From assembly GCA_036345935.2 (NCBI GenBank), contig JADWOT020000002.1:5631756-5695755 (forward strand): a stretch of DNA of 64,000 bases. Reading direction: 5' to 3'. A model generated the notes under the pieces. That model had not been told where the DNA came from. It was given only the letters and a program-made list of their open reading frames with translations, and ran no database searches. A program made the translations under genes and the position numbers. The stretch's first letter is position 1; each line of letters starts with the position of its first letter. This document shows, in pieces, positions 36,881-48,000 of this stretch. Source of the DNA: Taenia hydatigena (lineage: Eukaryota > Platyhelminthes > Cestoda > Cyclophyllidea > Taeniidae).

Positions 36881-39367
36881 TTCAGAGGTCGTCTTTTAGA
36901 CGTCAATCTTGTAAAGACAGTCATGTTAAAATGAGCGCATTAGCTGTGTAAGAACTGCAAAGTAGGGAAAGTGGGAAATGTTTTTGAGGAATCTGCGGTT
37001 CCTCAAGAGACAATTGTGCAATCTTGTAAGATTTTTTAATTATCGTGCCGCGAAACAAAAGAAGGCAAGTAGGTAAAGCAAACCACTTGCAAGTTAAGTC
37101 TTCTTTGCTAGTAGCTGTCAATCTAGCAATAACAACGTCCTAGGAACTAATAAATCGAGGGAATAAAGGTATCATTGCATGCAAACTGCATCATAAGCTT
37201 GAAATCCTATTAATGCATGCGTTCAACCCTTAAAAGCCCCACGCTTTCCTAAATGGTTGGCTGGTTTCCTTTTAGACCCGATTGTTCAATTCATTTTGCT
37301 ATTCAATGTTAAAGTAATATTTAAAACACCTCCCAGGCCTTATTTTACCTTACAAGAAAAACGGCCCTTCGCTAGGTGTGAGTGTTTTAAAAATGTGGCC
37401 CCTTGCTTTACATTACCTCTCTTTAGTTCATGCGCATTAAATTTCTGCTTACAAAACCCTTGTCAGCTGAATAAATGTTTTGGGCTCTCCATCTTGTTAA
37501 TTGTAGGTTTAATTGCAAAACCTTAAAGCAGACGCTTATAAGGATTTTGTCGGTCAAGTCTTTTTGCCTTTAACTTCACGCAATTCATTACACATAGTGC
37601 CAAGATCTGATGCCACTTGTTCCCTGGTCCCAAGCACATGTGCGAGAAGAAGGATAAGGCACTTATAAAAGAGTTCACGAATTTTTCTGGTTCGCAATGG
37701 GGAGTTGAGTATGCGCTTGTATTCCAAAAAAAGGGAAGGAATGTCATCGGTTCAAAAGTGTGAGCCACACGAGGGGTTTTTCTGAATCCAAATCTATTGC
37801 TTTTATTATGGCTAAATCTTCTTAAAATGTACGGGTAATCCTACCAATTTCTTTGCATTTATATGAGATTGGATCACACATTTCCCAAAGGAATGTTTTT
37901 TTTGAGAAATGGTTATATCAGCCAAGCATCGGCGAGACCGCGAGTCAGGATGCTTAGCAAACAGAAGATGCTTTAGTCAATTTCATTTGCCGTTTTCCTA
38001 TATCAAGGCAATCATACCACATTTGAGTCCCCGACAGATATACTCGAACCTTCTCTGCAGCTATTATCCATAGCAAAGGCTAAGCGACCTTTTCTTAATT
38101 TTAACACTTACTTCAAGACATTTCATTGAATACAGTCAGAGATATACATTCTTGCTTTAGCTTAACTATCCGGTACATTCTAAAAGCAACCACGAAAGTA
38201 AAATGCGATTTATCTTTCGTACGACCACTGGCTAAGCGTTTTGCGCATGCTCGTTAATTATGCGATGAATCGCAGGCAAATCTGCGACCGTCACCATCTA
38301 AACACATTTAGCTTCATGGATACCCAGGTTTGTTTTCTTGGTCATTATCCGACATTTTACGAGAATCACAATTCTCTTGCTTAATTTTTAGGAAATGAGA
38401 CAAGTGTTTTGTCGCTACAAGTAACCTCCTTCAATTTGTGTTTAGAGTGCTCAAACTGTTTCATTATCGTACAGTCTCCAAGGCAAAAGTCGTAATTACG
38501 CACGGTGCTAGATTTAGAATGACAGGAAAAACATAGCGAACTAATCGCGTTGCTTAAATTTTCTCTTATAAGCATTAATCCAGTGGCTTGATTTGCATGT
38601 AGATCAATGTATTCTGCCTATTGGCGCCTCGGTGCATGGATCTATCCAGGTTTGACTTTAGTGGGCAATTATTGACTAAAACTGACCAAAATTATCGGAC
38701 CAAGAAGCTTTATTGTAAGTGTTGTGATGAAATCGAATGTGCTCTGGAGACCTGCACCGTAACACATGGTACTGTTTAACATTTAAAGTTCCGACCTATC
38801 TCTCGGGCATGGATAATTAGTGTCGTTCAGCAAAGAGAAAATCATGCTTTTCTGATACCACATCAATAGTCAGCATTGAGCCCATAAAAATGAAAGCTCA
38901 ATACACCGAGTCTGATTGCCAGGAAGCTTACAGATGATTAATAAATTAAAATTCCAAATGCTCAAATAAGGGCTATTGCTGTAATCACAAAATTGCAGTT
39001 GGCTCGACAATTCAAAATGTCTGTGCCGACAAATTGACACTTCAACTTATTTTATTTCAGCACGTTCCAGGTCATTGCAACAAACGGATGTCATACGATT
39101 TAAATTTTGATCATCTTGTTCATCAGAGCAATTCAGAAAAATGGGTGGCTCTAGGGTGCATATAAATCCTCATTTTATATATACGTCGCTTTTATGTTTG
39201 CTGCAGCATTGTTTTTTAAAAAAACGGTTTAATTGTCTACTATCGCAAGTTTAACTTGGCATGGTTATGTTTAACAGAAAAATATACAGGAATTTTCTTC
39301 ACTGCGAATCGTTTTGATCCTACTGACCTGTGTACCTATTTGCTTTTCTACTTTAACGGAAAGACGA
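36881..39367. other. no gene recognised
   Basis: AT-rich DNA upstream of the ankyrin locus. I see no first exon or promoter motif that I can support. Confidence 0.35.
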
Positions 39368-40105
39368 ATGGTCACCCTGTCTCAAGCAGTAAAAAATAAT
39401 CTGCTCTCGGTCGCAAGGCAGCTACTGGAATACGGCGTGCGTTGTCTTTAGCTCTTCGCCATTGATTAACCTTATAATTCTTTATTCGACATGAAATGAC
39501 TAACAAGGATCACATTGTGCACTTTATGTATCCATGCGTAACACTTGCGCAGCTAGCCAAGCATAGTGCCTGTTGTCTGACAATAGTATTATCAGCTATA
39601 ACGCTCAATTCTGTTATCACTCGTAAGGAAACATCGCCTGTCCAACATGGGTAAACCAGTCCACGCATCTGATCCAACATTACTTCACATTTTCTAGGCT
39701 GATCCCAATGTGCATACAGAAGATTCCATGACGACTCCATTCATAGAAGCTACATCAATGGGTAACATAGAGATGATGCAGCTCCTCCTCGATAATGGGG
39801 CTCACACTTACGTGTGTGATTACCTTGGCAACACGCCCCTCCACTGGGCGGCAAGGAAAGGCAATTTAGCCGCCGTCACTCTGCTGTGTAAATCTGACAG
39901 CACAGCCAACATAAAAAATAATAGCCAACAAACACCGCTAATGGAAGCCCGTACACATGGTCACTCTGATGTTGTGCAATACTTGCTTTCGCTCGAGGCC
40001 CATGAGGAAGTTCAATCAATTGATGAACGTGGATCTACACTGTTTCCTGCTAACATTGTGGCACGTGACATTGTTATTCCCCTCGCACCTAATCCTGTTT
40101 CTTAG
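39368..40105 (+). CDS. ankyrin-repeat gene, first half (exons 1-2)
   Basis: Exon 1 (39368-39436) starts at ATG and ends at YG before GTGCGT. Exon 2 starts at 39698 after ttttctag with ADPN, so the splice rebuilds the classic LLEYGADPN ankyrin turn. Exon 2 holds about three further 33-residue repeats: TTPFIEATSMGNIEMMQLLL, TPLHWAARKGNLAAVTLL and TPLMEARTHGHSDVVQYLL. It then stays open to a stop at 40103, without a clear donor. It may be spliced to the exon at 40268 from a weak GT within 40010-40090, or it may be a separate short gene. A shorter, decayed relative lies at 20766. Ankyrin repeats bind other proteins; no partner can be inferred. Confidence 0.7.
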
Positions 40106-40267
40106 TTACCCTATGATATGATGCCCCAGAATTTCATGCATTTAGAGGTAAAACAACTTGACTTAAAATTCAATCAACCCTCCCTTATGTTGCCGATAAG
40201 TGAACTAATATATCAAAGCAAAATAATGGGCATATTATTTTAATCAAATTAAATTTTGCTTTTACAG

Positions 40268-41820
40268 CACCCACGCAGATCGGACGATGAGGAAATTAGA
40301 AGTGATGAGCCACAAACTCTCTTTCAAGCCATACTTCATGACAATGCCGCTGCCATGAGGCTTTGGTTAGAGAGCGATGTAGGTCGCATTTCGCACTTTT
40401 GTGATCTCCTGTGCTGTAAAATAAAATATACGCCACCAAATTACGGGATCAAATTTGTAGGTAGTTAAAATTATTTAAGGCAGGAAGAGTTAACGCAATA
40501 CCAAGGGGATCAAAAATAAACTTGTTCCATGCACTCGTAATGTAAGAGCAGCCTGCTTTTCTTCTTCCCAGGCGGATCCTAACAAGAACGATGCAAATTC
40601 GTGGTGTCCTCCACTTCATTTGGCTGCGTATAAAGGAGATCAAGACGCATTGAAGATCCTCCTTGAGCATGGCGCTTCGGTTTCTTGCACTGACAAGATC
40701 ATGAACACCGTGCTTCACTGTGCAGCCACAAAAGACCACCCGCCATGTGTACGAATGCTCCTTAAACAAGGAGCTCGCCCCGATGTGACAAACTTGTATG
40801 GTCGGACCCCCTTGGATAGAGCCGTTCGTTACAATCACATGAATGCTATTCAGTGTCACATTTTTCATGGTGTCGACAAGGGCTACAAACTGAATGAAAG
40901 AAACCAATCTGTGCTTACTCTTGCTAGTACTGCATTCGTTTTATGACATTCACGAAGACAGTGGCTTTACACACTGCTAGCACAAATGCACGTAAGAATA
41001 ATTTTGCGCACCGCATACTATCAAAATGGTAAATACTGCAGTGGTCTATCGAATAAATAGGGTGATTTCTCGTGACGCATTTGTGTGCAAGTTTATTCCT
41101 TGTACAAATAGGGCGGCTACGAAATGGCAAAATTCATTTTGGAGACCACCCGCCCTTCTCCTTCTCGAAGCAAATGCCTGCAAGTTTCACTTGAGCATGT
41201 TACTTTAAACGGTCACATACTACTTTTGCAACTGTTACTCATGCATGGAGCTGACATCAACTATTCTGATACCTCTATGGATCCACCCATTTTTGCAGCA
41301 ATTCGAGGCCGTCACCTGCCTGTTCTTCAATACTTTCTGTCAAACGGAGCTAATATCGAGCAGAAGGACAGTGAGAGCTGGACGCCACTTATGCTGGCCG
41401 CCAAGGTTGGTGACGCAAAAGAGTTGATCATCTTTTGGACGCTGGTAAGTGGTTGTTTTTGTACAGTCAAGGTGTTTGCCGAGCCTTGATTTTCCTTAAT
41501 GGTAAAGAGCTTATCTCTTAAATGTCAACATAGATTTTCCGTATCTTTACAACAATAAAGCAGCACCATCATTGATTCCAACCACCTGTTTGTGCAAATA
41601 GCCTCTTAATCATCCCTATATTTGCATTACTACTAACAATGTGTTATTTTTAACTTCTTTGCGCTCAGAAGCTGGTGCCAATGCAACGACTGAAGGGAAA
41701 ATGACAGCATTTTTAATTGCCAATGATCTTGGTCACAGAGAAATATGTGAGAAGATCTCAAGTGCTGTAGAGCATAGTAATAACCACAAATTATGTCCTG
41801 CTTCCTGTCTATGCTGTTAA
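40268..41820 (+). CDS. ankyrin-repeat gene, second half (exons 3-6), frameshifted
   Basis: Exons: 40268-40378 (acidic SDDEEIRSDEPQ, then a repeat), 40572-40937 (starts ADPN), 41112-41444 and 41669-41820 (stop TAA). About nine ankyrin repeats are visible, for example PPLHLAAYKGDQDALKILL, TPLDRAVRYNHMNA, HILLLQLLLMHGADIN and WTPLMLAAKVGDAKELI. Phases are 0 at the first three joins. The 40937 donor is poor (TTC|GTTTTA), whereas the 48 kb relative has GTACTT there. At the end of the third exon here the frame slips: LLDA then EAGANATTEGKM continues only after a net one-base shift near 41425-41436. As given, splicing would truncate the protein about 11 codons into the last exon. It is either a young pseudogene, a sequencing error or a truncated product. 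A SAM-half exon lies 4 kb downstream. Confidence 0.7.
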
Positions 41821-41864
41821 ATATCAAAATCATGACGAACGATTTCAGCAAGAGTGTCAATGCA

Positions 41865-42036
41865 GCCAAATTTTATTTGCTGGATAATTGATGCGATAGC
41901 AGTAGCGTATTCGCCTATTTATTTTGCTTACGTGTTTTGGCGTCCATTTACGAAGATGATGGTCGAACTTGTGAAAGTCGAGAGGCTTCTTCCCTCAGCT
42001 CGACAAATTCTTAAGCCACAAGTCATCAACAAATAA
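41865..42036 (+). CDS. possible last exon with hydrophobic segment
   Basis: After tgtcaatgcag an open frame of 57 codons reads PNFICWIIDAIAVAYSPIYF and ends with a stop at 42034. The first ~25 residues are hydrophobic enough for a membrane anchor. It lies 44 bp after the ankyrin stop on the same strand and could be reached by an alternative donor inside 41720-41780. No homologue was seen beside the 48 kb copy, so this is weak. Confidence 0.2.
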
Positions 42037-43539
42037 ATGAATGTGGTCAGGTAAATTTATTTTTAATAATCATTAGTAGTAGTTATCGCAAGAGTATTCA
42101 CGGCATGCCGAGGAACAATGTAGGGTCTTCTAAGTTAGCTGATAGGAATGCTTTAGGAATGCTTTGCAAATAAACTTATCAAGGACATGTTTACGGTTAG
42201 GGGCAAATGGCTGGAAGCAATCAGCCTTTTGTTGCTCGTCTGAAGAAAGTCCAACTACATCGCTCAGTTGAAAGTTGTCCTATATAAGTCAGCTTCATTA
42301 TATATTCATGAAAAATAAGGAATACACTTGCCTGTTTTCCTTTTGGTCTATTTTATCTATTTTAAATGTTTTTTGGCTGCATTATTAGGATCAGGCAGTT
42401 ATCCTCCCATTAGGTCAGCATAGAGTTGAGCCACAAAAAACTTGACCTGCCATAATTTAACATGTTTATTAAATTTCTCACAATAATTGCCTGCCTTCAA
42501 TTTTCAGTAAAGAGTAAATATGAGCTGATTCAACATTGCTCCACGTTGGTGTTTGGATTGATGCTGCCAATATTGCGAGAGGAAATGGACTCCGCTTAAA
42601 GGCACAAAGGAACTGAGGCATCCTTTGGCATGATAGGTTAGCGCAGAGGATCAATTTGATAGTGTTAATCATTATTAAGGTACCCTAAGAGATGGATGGC
42701 TTACGGGTGTTGCAATTTAGGTCTAGCGTTTTGCTGCTTTTTCAAATTTAAAGGTTTTCTTGTCCAATCTACCGGCTACGCATAATAGTTTGAGAGGGAC
42801 CGATAATGTGGAGTGGCCTCGAGCAGACAGAGCTTGGCAATAATTGCTGATGGGTTTGCATCAAATGCATGGTAGGGTCTCCAAGTTATCACAAATAAGG
42901 CGGTAAACCGTCTACTTAACAGTAAAATGCAATGGTTATGTTTATTCAAAGTTTGGATCAAGACGGGATTCATAAACTATGCGGTATTTGGTCACATTAC
43001 AACATTTCAGCTTACACGTTACGCAGGCTTAAACATAGTGTAGGAGTAGCAGCAACTCCAAACGGCGCTGTCGTACTATTGGACAAATGCCTTTGCGTGC
43101 TTCATGCTGCACGGATATGGACAACCGCATACATCTAACGCACCCAGCAAATTGAAGCAATTCATTGGAGTTGTCTTGATTAAAATCTGCATTTGGGAGT
43201 CTTCCCCACTACTTCTGTGAGTAATTTTGGTGGACTTAATCATAAACAAAATATGGCGGCGCCTGGAGCTCTAAGAAAGGATGGCCACAGGAGTGACGGG
43301 CATATTACTCAAGTGGCGTCTCAGTTGAGTCCTAGATCACACATAAGTGAGTAATTGGGACAACAAAATTACTTGTATTTTATGCTCCATATCTGTAATA
43401 GAGCAAGAGCTTTACTTGGTGTGTGTATTTTTGGTATAATTAAATTAATTTTAGGGATCACTTATAATTTTTGACAATCAGAGGGAGTCTAAATTGCTTT
43501 ACAAGCTTTGTCATACGTTTGGTCCTCTCTTCTTTTCAG

Positions 43540-43623
43540 CGACGCAAGCCTATTATTATGCAGGCGCGCAATCTGGCAGACATTCGAATGAAAGTGGATA
43601 AGTGTGTTAATTTATTGAGAGGG
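43540..43623 (+). CDS. candidate short coiled-coil exon
   Basis: Bounded by a strong polypyrimidine acceptor (tcctctcttcttttcag) and a donor GTGAGG. The exon is 84 bp, phase 0 at both ends. It reads PIIMQARNLADIRMKVDKCV, with a heptad-like hydrophobic pattern. It lies on the ankyrin gene's strand, 1.7 kb downstream, between it and the SAM exon. Purine-rich DNA follows from 43620 to 44230. Confidence 0.3.
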
Positions 43624-44231
43624 GTGAGGCAAGGGGAGAGAGAAATAAGAACAATGCGCGAAGCTAAGACACATCAACGGGTACGCTGAGCATCGTAACA
43701 CGAAGCCTAGGAGTAAAATATGCAGTCGAGAAAAGAGAGAGCAGTGATGCAGCCTGCTCGATGCAAGGGTAGGCCGCAAGCCTGCAGCCCAACAAGACAT
43801 TGGGCAGGCAAGCGGACAAACTGGCAGGATTTTAGGCAAGTATACAGGCGCCTAGCCAAAAGTAAAAGGGCAGGTTACTGAGTGAAGATGGAAGTGCATT
43901 GAATTAGAGCATATCTACAACTCTGCAGTATGTGAGCTTATCCATTAAGCAAGACGTAATGCATTGACATGCGGGGATTCAATGAGACACACAGATACCA
44001 AAAGTGAGGAGGGAGACAGAATTCGTTGCACTTACTCGCCTCTCTAGTGAATGGGCTTGCTTGGTGCCAATCAAGCAAGACTAGTTGTACTCCTCAGAGA
44101 CCGAGCAAGAGGAGGTGCAGGGACACCTAAAAACTGTGACGAACGCAATCACACGGATGACCAAAGTACGATCATGTTCTATCATGCATGAGGATCAGGT
44201 GACTTTGAAGCAGCATAAAGGGGTAGTGTGA

Positions 44232-44624
44232 AACATCGAAGAGCAACAAATTATCTCCACCACAGCATTCGCAGTCATAAGGGACGGAAGTTGCGGCTCA
44301 TGCTCAGGCAATGCGTGCAACACATCTCAGTGGACCAGAGATGATATAACCAAACTGGTCATTTATTTGCTGAAGTGGTTGCGCAATAGAGGACAAGGTA
44401 ACACTGACAATTTGATGGTCGGCAGAGAGTTGGAGGGGCTTAAAGGAGCTGTGTTTGAAGAGAGCATACTAGCGCAAAGCGATTCGCAAAAGCTGCTGCA
44501 GTTTTTGTTCTACCTACTTAAAATAGACCAACGAACTTTTCATGTTGCTGCCGAACTTGCACCGTTAAGGCGTATTCGTGTTGTAAACAGACCTGTTCCA
44601 CTAAGACATGCTCATAAATGTTGA
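44232..44624 (+). CDS. open frame, unknown
   Basis: About 130 codons stay open from just after a TGA at 44229 to a stop at 44622. Its middle reads WTRDDITKLVIYLLKWLRN and later SDSQKLLQFLFYLLKIDQ, both amphipathic helix-like. There is no ATG near the beginning, so it would have to be an exon. A GT after RNRGQ (GGACAAG|GTAACA) could be its donor. I cannot assign it to a family. Confidence 0.3.
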   Translation, partial: NIEEQQIISTTAFAVIRDGSCGSCSGNACNTSQWTRDDITKLVIYLLKWLRNRGQGNTDNLMVGRELEGLKGAVFEESILAQSDSQKLLQFLFYLLKIDQRTFHVAAELAPLRRIRVVNRPVPLRHAHKC

Positions 44625-45507
44625 AAGCAAAGGAGGCCATTAAATGAAGTTTAAGTGAGGAGGCCGGATTGCAGTCATGTAAAATTTTTTAAGAGCTGAA
44701 TCAGCTTCCTCACTTCTTCTTTAGGCTGCATTTTCCCTGCCGAACTAACATACGTACCTCCACCGCTTGAACACCGGATTAGGCTCCTCGACACTCCTTA
44801 TCTAGATTATTTCGCATGCCAATCGCTGCTTTAAGGCTTGTGCTCTAGCATAGCAGAAACATGAAATAAATTTCATGATTTACGATTCTTTCAAATGCTT
44901 AATGTTTTCACCCCCTCTACCTTGCCACATAATTATTCTTACTTCAGTGTTGCTCAGCCTTCATTCCATCTAAACGGTGATTAGCTAGTATGGTGTGGGA
45001 GCGAGTGCGACTTGCCCACATAACCAAAGTCTTCACTAAGGAACCGCTTTAAGTCTACTCCGGCTCTTGTCACCAATGCCAAGTTTGCGAAGCACATGAC
45101 TGGGGAAATTGCCAAGTTACACGCCGTTTGCGGCCATTCCGTCGATAGTTGAGCAAATCACGCCCAACAACTTTTAATGTCAATGCGGTTATCACGCTAC
45201 ATTAAGGTTCAGCGCTCAGTGGCAGACATTGCGGTAGCTGTACAATAACGGCATATTCGTCCTTTGCCGCCGCCATCATTCTCCTTGAGTCAGTTACAAG
45301 CCAAAATAGGGCAGACGGAAACTTAAGCACCGGTCCGCGTAGCCCACCATACATTCGTGTGGTAGATGCTCGGCTTGCAAATGGGAGTCAAGAAGGGTAT
45401 TTTAGTAGTGGAATAGGCAAGTCTTCAATAGGAAAGTTGGTTTCAATGAAGTGAAAGCACATCCTATTGCTTCCAACATGCTGCGATTATTGTTGTCGGT
45501 TAGTTGA

Positions 45508-45695
45508 GTAGTATGCTTGCTTTGTCTTAATTATGCATGTGGGACGAACTCACAGTAGCTCATATCACTTTGCAATGAAGCCAGAGCTGTAAGGAACTGC
45601 AGGAGTGTGGCTAAGTGCGATACAAACCCTGACGATCTTCTCCGTTTATCTAGCGATCATTTAACTTTAATGGGTATAATGCATTACAGAACCGC
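45508..45695 (+). repeat. 188-bp segment A, copy 1 (interrupted SAM exon)
   Basis: Identical base for base to 45943-46130. It contains the acceptor and first 93 bp (45603-45695) of the SAM-half exon and then breaks off into segment B. The duplication is direct, with B between the copies. Confidence 0.95.
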
Positions 45696-45945
45696 CCTCT
45701 AAGCCATAGCTCTAGCTTTATGATTGTTCATGCCTATCGAATGCTTTGGGCGTTCCACGCTTTTGATTGGAGCAAAGAAATAGCTAAAGCATATCATTCT
45801 CCAAAAAAGTAACCGGTGCAGGAGGATGTCGTAAGAATGTTAAAGGGACAGCATATTGATAGATCATTTCCTATCCTCCCGAAGCGGTTGGTTGTGGGAT
45901 TCATTTGCACCAGCACAGCGTGCAAATAAACACGGACAATTGGTA
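45693..45945 (+). repeat. 253-bp segment B, copy 2 (templated insert)
   Basis: Two substitutions from 28875-29127. It overlaps the end of A copy 1 by cgc and the start of A copy 2 by gta, that is 3-base microhomology at each junction. The abrupt ends and lack of transposon features suggest a templated insertion made together with the A duplication, or an assembly chimera. Confidence 0.9.
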
Positions 45946-46130
45946 GTATGCTTGCTTTGTCTTAATTATGCATGTGGGACGAACTCACAGTAGCTCATAT
46001 CACTTTGCAATGAAGCCAGAGCTGTAAGGAACTGCAGGAGTGTGGCTAAGTGCGATACAAACCCTGACGATCTTCTCCGTTTATCTAGCGATCATTTAAC
46101 TTTAATGGGTATAATGCATTACAGAACCGC
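45943..46130 (+). repeat. 188-bp segment A, copy 2
   Basis: Exact copy of 45508-45695. Here the sequence continues into the rest of the SAM-half exon, so this is the intact side of the duplication. Confidence 0.95.
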
Positions 46131-46356
46131 AGGAGTGTCACAAATTATGTCTATCCTTGGCAATCACCTGAACTTCGTGTTCTATGGGTCTTTCCTAAGC
46201 AGCATGGTTTGCGCCTCATTTGAAGTGCTTGGAAAATTCTTCGCAGAGTGGTGTGCAGTACGCGATAAAAATCTTGGTTTTGCAATGAGGCTTTTTATTC
46301 TCTACACGTCCATTACCTGGGTGAAAATTAGTCGATCGAAAGCTAAGAAATGCTAA
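46038..46356 (+). CDS. exon with C-terminal half of a SAM domain
   Basis: After acceptor ggaactgcag the frame reads NPDDLLRLSSDHLTLMGI and then QIMSILGNHLNF, matching the SAM pattern LLxLxxxxLxxxGI......xxILxxI (helices 3-5). The N-terminal half of SAM should lie in an earlier exon, which I did not find. The frame stays open to a stop at 46354, but the exon may end earlier. SAM domains mediate protein-protein binding and often follow ankyrin repeats. The ankyrin exons at 40-42 kb are on the same strand, so a common gene is possible but unproven. Confidence 0.45.
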
Positions 46357-48000
46357 AGGCCAACATCATTGGTTCCACAGGATTGTTTGTTTTTGTTTCC
46401 TTTTTGTTCATCATGATCAGACGCCTTCTTACATGCAGACGAATTTGATGCCATTTTTGTCAACTTTATGGTTTATTTTTGAGTATGAAGCCCCTTATGA
46501 TGGTGGTTGTAGCGATTGCAGTTGGAGGCACCAATAACGACTTTGAGGAGTGACGCGCAGTGAGTTATTGTTTTGTTGCACTGTCTGTTGCTCCATGATG
46601 AATTTTGTGTCTGCAGAGGTTGGACACAACTTGAGCGCCTGTACTGCACTCCGACCTCCAGGTCACGTTAGTAGTCTTCCGACCTCTGAGAGGGCTCCAA
46701 GCCAGAGAACCCCTATTATGGTGCGTATAGGATGTGAGGCTATGGACGTAGCCAAGGGAACACGCTATGCAGCAGAAACACAGCCTAAAGAGTCTGTTGA
46801 GGCCCTAAATTTAATTGCACTGTCAAATATATTCCCACTTCCCTACGGCGCAATATAAATAGTGCTGTTGAATCAAAGTGCCTACTACATTTTATAATGT
46901 GTGCTGCAGACCATTAAGGTTGTCCATCTTTGGAGAAGATTCACTCTAACTCAAAAATGAAGTTTGCTGGGTTAGAATGGATTTCAGCCATCAAATCTTT
47001 GATCACTAACTCAAATTTTGCCCACAATTTTACTCAGACTATTTACTTTAGCTGGAAGTTTTGAGCCGATTCGTTGTTTAACGCCTCAGCGTTAGAGCCT
47101 TTTTTGAAGCCATAAAAAGCCATACACTTCAAATTGTCACCCTACGCAATTATACGGAATGATTGAGAGGCCATTAGCATTCTCTGATTTTCGGTCAGCA
47201 GATCAAGAGCATAAACTTCGGAGGAATAAGTGTCTACCTACTTAAATGCACAGCCAATCAAACTTGTAATTTATTGCTCAATTTTGATCATGCACTTAAG
47301 ATGTTGTAAAAGGAAGCATGCTGGTGTAGGCGAGTTCTGTAGGGGCCTGAACTGTGGCAAGAAGGGCGTTTCAGACTAACCCTTAGGATAGTATTTCGAA
47401 CCTCGAAAAAAGGAGGTTTTACGAATTTGAATGTACACAAAATTAAATGCCAATCCACTGCAAACCCTTTCCCAACATGCGCTGTTTTCTGTGCTTCTTG
47501 TAGCTATTTTCCGGGTTCAGTCTCACCCAGGCCGTGTGTGGACTGAAATAAATCATGAGACATTGTGTGTCGTGGTTTTCCCATTGACGCATCCTCCGCA
47601 GAGCAAACACAATTGATGACATCTGTATTTTGGATGTGGTGACATTAGACTTTTTAGATTTTTAATGTCCTGCTACAAAACAAACTCTTTTTCAAATGCT
47701 AACGTAAAGTATGCTGTTTAGAAAACTTTTCCAGGCCTTCTTTAATTTGATGTTAACTCACCATCTCCTGATCTGTTGCTGTAAAAAGCGCAAAAATGAG
47801 CTTCTACCACAAGCAAACGCTAGTGTAAGTCTCCTATGGTGAGTCCTTCCACGATCACTTATACTTCCCTGGTGCTAAAATACGCTTGCCGCGGAACGAG
47901 ACCAGCAATGGAACGAAATTTGGAGCGAGTTCATCCGAAGGTACGGCTAGCGCATCGTACAAAATTTTCCCCGATGCCGCAATGAAGTGTGCAAGCAGAG
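46357..48000. other. no firm gene
   Basis: One exon-like frame at about 46617-46720 (acceptor gtgtctgcag, donor ATG|GTGCGT) reads ALRPPGHVSSLPTSERAPSQ. It is proline/serine-rich and cannot be placed. Nothing else was recognised. Confidence 0.3.

Noticed and set aside
40449..40907. 152-codon minus-strand open frame
   Set aside because: It lies opposite an ankyrin exon with clear repeat motifs and splice sites on the plus strand, so it is a shadow frame.
45508..46130. Segment B as a transposon with target-site duplication
   Set aside because: The 188-bp flanking repeats are far longer than any target-site duplication, and B has no terminal repeats or coding capacity.
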